Positions 1 through 6,913 of a stretch of DNA of 13,655 nucleotides are shown here, piece after piece; within the stretch, counting starts at the first letter, position 1; each line of letters starts with the position of its first letter. Origin of the DNA: Candidatus Arcticimaribacter sp. UBA7428 (GTDB taxonomy: Bacteria; Bacteroidota; Bacteroidia; Flavobacteriales; Flavobacteriaceae); the NCBI GenBank assembly GCA_002477625.1, contig DLQQ01000018.1, positions 1-13,655 on the forward strand. Reading direction: 5' to 3'. A program made the translations under genes and the position numbers. The notes beneath the pieces are model-generated. The model was not told the origin of the DNA, made no database searches, and saw only the letters and a program-made list of their open reading frames with translations.

Positions 1-1184
1 CTATGGGCATGATCAAAAAACAATACGAAACGGCAGTTACAGCTGATGAGGTAAATAAAATACTACAAGAAAACCTAAACAAATATATCACTGACGAAAA
101 GCTTGAGCTTCTTGGAAATCCACTTCCAAAAATGCAAGACGAAATTGACTGGAAAGCTGATGTCATGAACTTTGAATTTGAACTTGGGCTTTCTCCAAAG
201 TTTGATGTTAAATTGAAAGGCAAAAAAGCAGTTACCTATTTTCAAATCGAAGCGGATAAAAAAATGATTGAAGAACAACTCAATCACATTCAAAAACAAT
301 ACGGAAAGATCGAGTCTGCTCAAGAAATTGGAAAAGGTGCTGAACTCGCTGTTGAAATCAAAAACGAAGAAGCTGCTATCGATACAACTCCCGTTATTGA
401 GTTTGATCAAATCAAAGGGGAAAAGAACATCACTGCCTTTAGTCCAGCAAAGGTAGGCGACACCTTAGAGCTTCAAGCCAAAGGTCTTTTTACTGAAGAC
501 AGTGCAGCTGCTAGAGCGTTTGGTTTAACCATACCTCAATTGGATGAGCTTCCAAAAACAGTTGCGATCACGATAAAAGAAATCAACAATCGAATTCTTG
601 CAGATTTAGACCAAGAGCTTTTTGATAAATTATATGAAGCCGGAACCGTAACTTCGGTAATAGACTTAAAAGCAAAAATAAAAGAAGGAATTGAAAAGCA
701 ATTTGTATCTCAGTCGGAACAAAAGCTACTTAATGACATAACAGAGAATCTAATTGAAGCAACAAAATTTGATCTTCCCAAAGAATTTTTGATTCGTTGG
801 CTGCAAAATTCTGGTGAAAAACCCTTGAATGAAGAAGAAGCTATTGCAGAATATGAAAAATCTGAAAAAGGGATTCGCTATCAATTGATCGAAGGATCAA
901 TCATCCAAGAACACGATCTTCAAATTCAATTTGAGGAGCTTCAAAGTTTTGCAAAGGAATTGATCAAAGAACAAATGGCTCAATACGGTCAGCTAGCTCC
1001 GGAAGAAAAAGAGTTAGATGATATAGCTGCTCGAATTTTTACAAATCAAGAAGAAACCAAAAGGCTTTCTGATCAATTGATGAGTAAAAAGCTGTTGACT
1101 TTTTACAAAGAAAATGCAGGAATAAAAACAAAGAAAGTAAACTACGATGCATTTGTAAAAGAAGCATACGGCAGCGCACAATAA
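1..1184 (+). CDS. tig: Trigger factor, 5'-truncated by the window edge
   Basis: Ribosome-associated chaperone that meets nascent chains at the exit tunnel. About 393 residues are present. The reading frame is open to the window edge, and the first visible residues (MGMIKKQYE) match the stretch that in flavobacterial homologues directly follows the ribosome-binding GFRKG signature. I therefore infer that about 50 N-terminal residues, including that signature, lie outside the window; the Met at base 3 is internal, not the start. The remainder shows the end of the N-domain, a middle region (visible residues about 105-195) in the place of the FKBP-like prolyl isomerase, and a long charged helical C-domain. 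The middle region lacks a recognisable FKBP-type IPGFE-like motif, so isomerase activity is doubtful. It lies 35 bases upstream of clpP on the same strand, the classical tig-clpP-clpX order. The identification is secure; the true start cannot be seen. Confidence 0.95.
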   Translation, partial: MGMIKKQYETAVTADEVNKILQENLNKYITDEKLELLGNPLPKMQDEIDWKADVMNFEFELGLSPKFDVKLKGKKAVTYFQIEADKKMIEEQLNHIQKQYGKIESAQEIGKGAELAVEIKNEEAAIDTTPVIEFDQIKGEKNITAFSPAKVGDTLELQAKGLFTEDSAAARAFGLTIPQLDELPKTVAITIKEINNRILADLDQELFDKLYEAGTVTSVIDLKAKIKEGIEKQFVSQSEQKLLNDITENLIEATKFDLPKEFLIRWLQNSGEKPLNEEEAIAEYEKSEKGIRYQLIEGSIIQEHDLQIQFEELQSFAKELIKEQMAQYGQLAPEEKELDDIAARIFTNQEETKRLSDQLMSKKLLTFYKENAGIKTKKVNYDAFVKEAYGSAQ

Positions 1185-1219
1185 TTTTACTTACTTTTAG
1201 TTACTAAATAAACCGCACT

Positions 1220-1876
1220 ATGGACTACGGAAAAGAGTTTAAAAAATACGCAACTAAGCATCACGGGGTAAACGCTATGTACTACGATAAAATCGTCAGT
1301 AGCATGACTCCTTATATCATTGAAGAACGCCAAATGAACGTAGCTCAAATGGATGTATTTTCAAGATTGATGATGGATCGTGTTATGTTTTTGGGAACAG
1401 GGATTGACGATCAAGTAGCAAACATCATTCAAGCACAGTTGTTGTTTTTACAAAGTGTAGATCCAAAACGTGATATACAAATGTACATCAACTCTCCCGG
1501 TGGAGGGGTATATGCTGGTTTGGGTATCTATGACACCATGCAATACATAACACCAGATGTTGCAACGATCTGTACGGGTATTGCGGCTTCTATGGGTGCT
1601 GTACTACTCTGTGCTGGAGAAAAAGGGAAACGCTCTGCTTTGCCCCATGCTCGTGTGATGATTCACCAACCTTTGGGGGGTGCTCAGGGTCAAGCTTCGG
1701 ATATCGAAATTACCGCACGTGAGATCATGAAACTTAAAAAAGAATTATACGACATCATTGCCAACCATTCTGGACAAGAATTCGACAAGGTACACCACGA
1801 CAGTGACCGGGATTACTGGATGAAAGCTGAAGAAGCTAAAGCCTACGGAATGGTAGATGAAGTTTTGACCAAATAA
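1220..1876 (+). CDS. clpP: ATP-dependent Clp protease proteolytic subunit ClpP
   Basis: Serine peptidase that forms the two-ring, 14-subunit degradation chamber working with ClpX. The 218 residues contain the whole catalytic triad: Ser124 in GIAASMGAVLL, His149 in RVMIHQPLGG and Asp198 in SDRDYW. All three sit exactly 27 positions beyond mature E. coli ClpP numbering (Ser97, His122, Asp171), so the core aligns without gaps. The oxyanion/strand motif NSPGGG is at 91-96. By this alignment the mature protein would begin near Ser28, leaving a 27-residue N-terminal extension, longer than the 14-residue E. coli propeptide. The ATG at 1220 is chosen because flavobacterial ClpPs begin with a similar MxYGKEFKKYA sequence; Met20 is a weaker alternative. 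It lies 12 bases upstream of clpX and is almost certainly co-transcribed with it. No Shine-Dalgarno sequence is visible, as is usual in this phylum. Confidence 0.98.
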   Translation: MDYGKEFKKYATKHHGVNAMYYDKIVSSMTPYIIEERQMNVAQMDVFSRLMMDRVMFLGTGIDDQVANIIQAQLLFLQSVDPKRDIQMYINSPGGGVYAGLGIYDTMQYITPDVATICTGIAASMGAVLLCAGEKGKRSALPHARVMIHQPLGGAQGQASDIEITAREIMKLKKELYDIIANHSGQEFDKVHHDSDRDYWMKAEEAKAYGMVDEVLTK

Positions 1877-1888
1877 ACGTATTGAATC

Positions 1889-3127
1889 ATGAGTGATGAA
1901 GAATTAATTTGTTCCTTTTGCGGTCGTTCTAAACCACAGACCGATCTCTTGATTGCTGGCTTAGACGCTCATATCTGTGATAAATGCATTCATCAAGCTC
2001 ATGGTATTGTAATTGAAGAAGATAAAGATGTTGAGGGTATAAGCGACCAAAAAGAAGCTCTAGAGGTAAAGACACCGAAACTTACTAAGGCTTTTTTAGA
2101 CCAATACATCATTGGTCAAGACGCCGCTAAACGGGTGATATCGGTGGCTGTATACAATCACTACAAAAGATTATCGCATCCCAAGTCAGAGCTTGAGGAA
2201 ATAGAAATTCAAAAAAGTAACATCCTTTTAGTTGGACAAACTGGAACAGGAAAAACCTTATTGGCTCAATCCATTGCCAAAATGCTGAGTGTACCTTTAG
2301 CTATTGTAGATGCTACCATCCTTACAGAAGCAGGTTATGTTGGGGAAGATGTTGAAAGTATTTTAACCCGCTTACTTCAAGCTGCTGATTATGACGTAGA
2401 ACGTGCTCAACGTGGAATTGTTTTCATCGATGAGATTGATAAAATTGCCCGTAAGGGGGATAATCCCTCCATTACACGAGATGTGTCGGGAGAAGGAGTT
2501 CAACAAGCCCTATTGAAGTTACTCGAAGGAACCGTTGTAAATGTTCCGCCTAAAGGGGGGCGCAAGCATCCGGATCAAAAATTTATTGAAGTTGATACCT
2601 CCGATATTTTATTTATCGCTGGGGGAGCTTTTGATGGTATTGAACGTGAAATCAATAAACGGATGAATCTTCAGGCAATTGGATATAAAGTTCAATCACA
2701 AAAAGAAGACATAGACAAGGACAACCTTCTACAATATGTAAATCCTAAAGATGTCAAGTCATTTGGTTTGATTCCCGAGATAATTGGACGCCTTCCTGTA
2801 TTGACTTATATGCATCCTTTGGACAGAAAAACCTTACGTTCCATTCTGACTGATCCTAAGAATGCCTTGATCAAACAATACGAGAAACTCTTTGAGCTTG
2901 ACGGCATAAGCCTCAATTTTTCTTCTGGAGCCTTGGATTTTATTGTTGAAAAAGCAATAGAATACAACCTGGGTGCACGTGGATTACGTTCGCTTTGTGA
3001 AGCCATTCTTACGGATGCCATGTTCGAAATGCCTGGAGGAGCAGCGACCGAATTAAAAGTGACCAAAGCCTATGCTGAACGGAAACTTAACAACTCCAAA
3101 GATCCAGCCCTTAAAGCGGTTTCTTAG
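1889..3127 (+). CDS. clpX: ATP-dependent Clp protease ATP-binding subunit ClpX
   Basis: AAA+ unfoldase that recognises tagged proteins and threads them into ClpP. At 412 residues it is of normal length. In order: an N-terminal zinc-binding domain with Cys8, Cys11, Cys30 and Cys33; Walker A GQTGTGKT at 116-123; the substrate-gripping pore loop GYVG at 149-152; Walker B VFIDEID at 178-184; a second pore-loop RKH at 225-227; the ClpP-docking loop with IGY at 264-266, where E. coli has IGF; the arginine finger in GRLP (Arg301); and sensor 2 GARGLR at 362-367 (Arg364). All key catalytic residues are present. It directly follows clpP. Its last 17 bases overlap the 3' end of the convergent GH3-family gene, so there is no terminator between them. 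Confidence 0.98.
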   Translation: MSDEELICSFCGRSKPQTDLLIAGLDAHICDKCIHQAHGIVIEEDKDVEGISDQKEALEVKTPKLTKAFLDQYIIGQDAAKRVISVAVYNHYKRLSHPKSELEEIEIQKSNILLVGQTGTGKTLLAQSIAKMLSVPLAIVDATILTEAGYVGEDVESILTRLLQAADYDVERAQRGIVFIDEIDKIARKGDNPSITRDVSGEGVQQALLKLLEGTVVNVPPKGGRKHPDQKFIEVDTSDILFIAGGAFDGIEREINKRMNLQAIGYKVQSQKEDIDKDNLLQYVNPKDVKSFGLIPEIIGRLPVLTYMHPLDRKTLRSILTDPKNALIKQYEKLFELDGISLNFSSGALDFIVEKAIEYNLGARGLRSLCEAILTDAMFEMPGGAATELKVTKAYAERKLNNSKDPALKAVS

Positions 3128-4628
3128 CATTAAAGGCTAATAATTCTTCCATCAGATCCCGGTTATTAGATAAACGTGGAACCTTGTGTTGTCCCCCCAG
3201 TTTTTTATTTTCAGACAACCAGTTGTAAAACAGCTTGGGTTGCGCTATGACTATTTCGGGAAGACGCATGGTCAAATTTTTATACCGCTTGGCATCATAA
3301 TCTGAATTTACTTCCCGCAAGGTTTCATCCAACAAACTTGTAAATCGCTCCATGTTTTCGGGTTGACTATCGAACTCAACAAGCCATTGATGTGCTCCGC
3401 TAGTTTTTCCTTTCATAAAAATTGGCGCAGCTGTAAAATCGATGATATGAACCCCCAAAGCTTGGGCCGCTTTCGACAGAGCAAAATCTGCGTTTTCGAC
3501 CATTAATTCTTCTCCAAAAGCATTGATGAAATGCTTGGTTCTACCAACCACTTGGATTCGATACGGAGCAACAGAGGTGAATTTGATCACATCGCCCAAT
3601 TTGTAACGCCACAAACCTCCGTTGGTCGTTATCACAAGCGCATAGTTTGTATACAAAGACACTCCAGCCAGGGGAACAATATCCTGATCCATTCCGTCAA
3701 CTGGAATGAATTCATAAAAAATTCCATAGTCCAACATCAATAACATCTCATCAGAATTGTTCTGGTCTTGAATTCCGAAAAAGCCTTCCGAAGCATTATA
3801 GGTTTCGTAGTACTTTAGTTGAGAACCAGGGAAAAAATTACTGTATTGATTTTTATACGGTTTAAAGCTAACCCCTCCGTGAAAAAAAACTTCAAGATTG
3901 GGCCAAACCTCCAAAATATTTTTCTTTTCGGTCTGCTCAAGAACCTTATTAAACAAGACCATCATCCAAGACGGAACTCCAGCAAAACTTGTTACATTTT
4001 CATTTATGCTCTCTTTTAAAATGGCATCCATTTTGGCTTCCCATTCAGGCATTAAAGAAACTTTATGGGAGGGTGTACTACTGATCTCTGCCCAGAAAGG
4101 CATATTGTCAATAATTATTGCCGACAAATCTCCAAAATAACTCGTACTGTTGTCATAAATTTCTTGGCTCCCACCCAATCGTAGATTCTTACCATTAAAG
4201 AGTTCAGATTCTGGGTTATTATTAAAATAAAACGAAAGCATATCTTTTCCAGCTTTGTAATGACAATGCTCTAAAGCCTCAACACTTACGGGAATGAATT
4301 TGCTTTTACTATCTGTTGTTCCGCTAGACTTTGCAAACCACTTTATAGGAGTAGGCCAAAATATATTGGCCTCTCCCTTTCTGCTTCGATTGATGTCTTT
4401 TGCAATATCTTCGTATGCAACAAGGGGCACCCTACTTTTAAAAACTTCGTAGTTGGTAATCGAACTGAATTGATAATTCAACCCTATTTCAGTTTGCTCA
4501 GAAACACGGAGTAAATCCTGAAGAACTTCTTGTTGAACTTCATGGGGGTATTTTATAAATAGTTCTATCTGATGAATTCTTTTTTTAAGAAACCAAGAGG
4601 CTATAGAATTGAATAAGGGGATTGCCAT
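3111..4628 (-). CDS. GH3 family acyl-adenylating protein
   Basis: A 505-residue member of the GH3 family, a branch of the acyl-adenylate-forming (ANL) superfamily. The best-known members are plant enzymes that join auxin or jasmonate to amino acids. Visible family motifs: the ATP/phosphate-binding [13 protein letters not shown] at 101-113; YNASEGFFG at 277-285; [10 protein letters not shown] at 339-348, with the conserved Asp346; the hinge region [14 protein letters not shown] at 361-374; and the C-terminal GGQHKVPRL at 478-486. These suggest that it activates a carboxylic acid with ATP and transfers it to an amine, but the bacterial substrate is unknown and nothing nearby points to one. No signal peptide or membrane segment stands out, so it is probably cytosolic. 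It is a single gene, divergent from the DUF2797 gene across 43 AT-rich bases and convergent with clpX (17-base overlap). Family call firm; function open. Confidence 0.9.
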   Translation of the reverse strand: MAIPLFNSIASWFLKKRIHQIELFIKYPHEVQQEVLQDLLRVSEQTEIGLNYQFSSITNYEVFKSRVPLVAYEDIAKDINRSRKGEANIFWPTPIKWFAKSSGTTDSKSKFIPVSVEALEHCHYKAGKDMLSFYFNNNPESELFNGKNLRLGGSQEIYDNSTSYFGDLSAIIIDNMPFWAEISSTPSHKVSLMPEWEAKMDAILKESINENVTSFAGVPSWMMVLFNKVLEQTEKKNILEVWPNLEVFFHGGVSFKPYKNQYSNFFPGSQLKYYETYNASEGFFGIQDQNNSDEMLLMLDYGIFYEFIPVDGMDQDIVPLAGVSLYTNYALVITTNGGLWRYKLGDVIKFTSVAPYRIQVVGRTKHFINAFGEELMVENADFALSKAAQALGVHIIDFTAAPIFMKGKTSGAHQWLVEFDSQPENMERFTSLLDETLREVNSDYDAKRYKNLTMRLPEIVIAQPKLFYNWLSENKKLGGQHKVPRLSNNRDLMEELLAFNAKKPL

Positions 4629-4671
4629 TTTATAAGTATCTTTATTTTATAAATATAAATCATTCTATCAC

Positions 4672-5466
4672 ATGTTTTCAGGCGTTCTAAAAAAAATGAA
4701 TACGGCGTTCGGTCCTTCGGTCGGCTATTACCTCAATCTGAAAGACGATTTTGTAGCCCTACACCAATTCATTGACCAATCCATTACACTTGAAATGATT
4801 GGCTACGAATGCCTAAATTGTTCGCGAACAGAGCCGATCTTCAGACAAGGTTTTTGCAAAAAGTGTTTTTTTGAAAGTCCAAACGCCGGCGATTGGATCA
4901 TGCGTCCCGAACTGAGCACCGCTCACTTGGACATCGAAGATCGCGATTTGGTTTATGAGAAAAAAGTACAACTGCAGCCACACATCGTATATCTCGCACT
5001 TTCTAGTCATCTGAAGGTCGGAGTGACTCGAAAAACACAAGTCCCCACCCGATGGATTGATCAGGGTGCGCACCAAGCTTTAGCTGTCCTTGAAGTACCT
5101 AATCGATATTTGGCTGGTGTGGGTGAAGTTGCATTAAAAGAAATTTATTCTGACAAAACCAATTGGCGAAAAATGCTGCAAAACGAAGCAGAACCTATCG
5201 ATTGGGTTTCTGAAAGAAACAAGGCAATCGATCATCTTCCCAAGGAACTGAAACCCTATGTGCTTCATGAAAATACAGAACCTTTGGCAATTGAATTTCC
5301 TGTAAATCGCTACCCTGAAAAAGTAAAAAGCTTGAACCTAATAAAAGAGCAGAACTACACAGCTGTGCTAAAAGGAATAAAAGGACAATACCTCATCTTT
5401 GAAGACGACACTGTTTTCAATGTACGTTCAAACGAAGGTTTGGTTGTTAATTTGAGTTTACACTAA
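4672..5466 (+). CDS. DUF2797 family protein with zinc-binding Cys4 motif
   Basis: A 264-residue protein of a conserved family without assigned function. Residues 47-65 hold two CxxC pairs (Cys47/Cys50 and Cys62/Cys65), a probable zinc ribbon. They are followed by a block rich in family-conserved residues (AGDWIMRPELSTAHLDIED at 72-90). Residues 105-160 (IVYLALSSHLKVGVTR, then Arg127 and Glu152/Glu157) look like the GIY-YIG/T5orf172 pattern of a strand, a KxGxT turn, an arginine helix and a late glutamate. That resemblance is my inference, not an established domain call. The start at 4672 fits the usual family N-terminus (xxGVLxKMxTxFG); Met9 is less likely. The gene is divergent from the GH3 gene, and its stop codon directly touches the stop codon of the convergent rluF-like gene. 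A nucleic-acid-related role is plausible but unproven. Confidence 0.85.
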   Translation: MFSGVLKKMNTAFGPSVGYYLNLKDDFVALHQFIDQSITLEMIGYECLNCSRTEPIFRQGFCKKCFFESPNAGDWIMRPELSTAHLDIEDRDLVYEKKVQLQPHIVYLALSSHLKVGVTRKTQVPTRWIDQGAHQALAVLEVPNRYLAGVGEVALKEIYSDKTNWRKMLQNEAEPIDWVSERNKAIDHLPKELKPYVLHENTEPLAIEFPVNRYPEKVKSLNLIKEQNYTAVLKGIKGQYLIFEDDTVFNVRSNEGLVVNLSLH

Positions 5467-6192
5467 CTAGTCAAATGTCTTGGATGAAGTTTCTACCAAG
5501 CGATTAATCTCCGTCATTTCCTCAGCAGTCAAATGCCGCCATTTGCCCTTGGGTATGTCTAAAGACACATTCATGATGCGTGTTCGTTTTAAAGCCACAA
5601 CCCGATAATCTAAATACTCACACATTCTTCTAATCTGACGATTCAAGCCTTGGGTTAAAATTATTTTAAACTCTTTTTTATGGGTCTGCTTAATTTCGCA
5701 GGGACGGGTTACCGTATCTAAAACTGGAATTCCAGCACCCATTTGTTTAATAAAATCATCGGTTATCGGTCGATTGACCGTAACCACGTATTCTTTTTCG
5801 TGGTGGTTTCTTGCACGTAAAATTTTATTGACAATATCGCCGTCGTTGGTCAAAAATATAAGTCCCTCACTCGGCTTGTCTAAACGTCCAATTGGAAAAA
5901 TCCGACTTGGGAAATTAATATAGTCGATGATGTTGTCTTTTTCAACTCCCGTATCGGTCGTACATACGATTCCAACGGGCTTATTGAATGCTATATAAAT
6001 TGCTTCTTCATTTCCGGGACGCACAAGTTCGCCATCTACATGAATTACATCTTCAGGAAGAACTTTTACCCCCATACCAATTACTTCCCCATTAACCACA
6101 ATTCGACCTTGATCGATCATTTTGTCGGCTGCTCTTCTCGAACAATATCCGATTTCGCTGAGGTATTTATTTATTCGTACGGGATCACTCAT
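5467..6192 (-). CDS. rluF: 23S rRNA/tRNA pseudouridine synthase, RluF type
   Basis: Converts uridine to pseudouridine in structured RNA. The 241 residues begin with an S4 RNA-binding domain (about 5-50, containing RINKYLSEIGYCSRRAADKMI and VVNGE). The RsuA/RluB/E/F-type catalytic domain follows, with the nucleophile Asp105 in PIGRLDKPSEGL. Further matches to RluF are GAGIPVLDTVT at 152-162, QGLNRQIRRMCEYL at 181-194 and KRTRIMNVSL at 202-211, which together favour RluF over RluB or RluE. In E. coli, RluF makes pseudouridine 2604 in 23S rRNA and also position 35 of tRNA-Tyr; whether this protein does both is unknown. It is the last gene of the sppA - transporter - rluF operon, and its ATG lies inside the end of the transporter gene (8-base overlap), suggesting translational coupling. 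Its stop codon abuts the convergent DUF2797 stop. Confidence 0.93.
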   Translation of the reverse strand: MSDPVRINKYLSEIGYCSRRAADKMIDQGRIVVNGEVIGMGVKVLPEDVIHVDGELVRPGNEEAIYIAFNKPVGIVCTTDTGVEKDNIIDYINFPSRIFPIGRLDKPSEGLIFLTNDGDIVNKILRARNHHEKEYVVTVNRPITDDFIKQMGAGIPVLDTVTRPCEIKQTHKKEFKIILTQGLNRQIRRMCEYLDYRVVALKRTRIMNVSLDIPKGKWRHLTAEEMTEINRLVETSSKTFD

Positions 6193-6910
6193 ATCGTTCT
6201 GATTCGTTTTCTAATTGAATTTCTTCTCCAGCTTTTAGGTTGAAACGCCTTCTTATTAAATATACAAAGAGGTAGAGAAAAGGGGTGTCGATAGCCGCTA
6301 TAAGAACTTTAAAAATAAAGCCTGAAATTACTAGGCCAACAAACATATTCCAAGGTAATACTTGAAAAATACAAAGTAAAAGAATAACCGTAAGAGTATC
6401 TAAAAATTGAGAGGCAAAAGTTGAAAAGTTATTTCGCAACCACAGCTGTTTTCCCTGGGTTTTCTTTTTCCAAAAATGATAGATGCGTATGTCTACAAAC
6501 TGGGCACATAAATATGCAATCATAGAGGCAAGAACCGCTAAGGGAGATAAAGAAAATACTTGTGAAAAGGTCTCATCTCCTATTGGTGATGAAGGAATTG
6601 CGGGTACAAAATCTGCCAGCAATAAAATTCCAATGGAAAAAAACGAGGCAAAAATTCCGGCTACAACTACTTGGTTTGCTTTTTTTTGACCAAAAATTTC
6701 TGAGATTAAATCTGTGATTAAAAAAGTAATTGGATAAGGTAAAATACCCACTGATAATTCAAACAACGGAATTCCAAAGACGCTTGTGTCTATAGGGTAC
6801 CAATAAAAGAACTTTTGAAAAATTAAATTAGAAACCACTAAAGAAGTGATGAAAAGGGCAACTAAATATAAGAAAATCTGATACGCAATTTCCTTGTCTT
6901 TTTGGTTCAT
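6185..6910 (-). CDS. yhhQ: Queuosine precursor transporter, YhhQ/DUF165 family
   Basis: Integral membrane protein of the family that imports the queuosine precursors preQ0/preQ1, which are used to modify position 34 of tRNAs for Tyr, His, Asn and Asp. The 241 residues contain about six hydrophobic segments (roughly 11-31, 43-66, 80-104, 122-145, 165-187 and 188-220). Family signatures are ILPYPITFLITDLISEIFG at 56-74, AQFVDIRIYHFW at 136-147 and RNNFSTFASQFLDT at 159-172. The charged C-terminal tail is presumably cytoplasmic. It starts 3 bases after the sppA stop and overlaps the start of the rluF-like gene by 8 bases, so it sits in the middle of one transcription unit. No queuosine biosynthesis gene is visible here. 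Family assignment is strong; the exact transported precursor is inferred from the family. Confidence 0.9.
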   Translation of the reverse strand: MNQKDKEIAYQIFLYLVALFITSLVVSNLIFQKFFYWYPIDTSVFGIPLFELSVGILPYPITFLITDLISEIFGQKKANQVVVAGIFASFFSIGILLLADFVPAIPSSPIGDETFSQVFSLSPLAVLASMIAYLCAQFVDIRIYHFWKKKTQGKQLWLRNNFSTFASQFLDTLTVILLLCIFQVLPWNMFVGLVISGFIFKVLIAAIDTPFLYLFVYLIRRRFNLKAGEEIQLENESERYE

Positions 6911-6913
6911 GCG

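Noticed and set aside
75..410. 111-residue open frame on the - strand inside tig
   Set aside because: Phe/Asn/Leu-rich translation typical of the antisense of an AT-rich gene; no recognisable domain.
4699..4722. Short direct repeat (TTCGGTC twice) near the start of the DUF2797 gene
   Set aside because: Only 7 bases, inside a coding region, and explained by the local codons; no further copies noticed.
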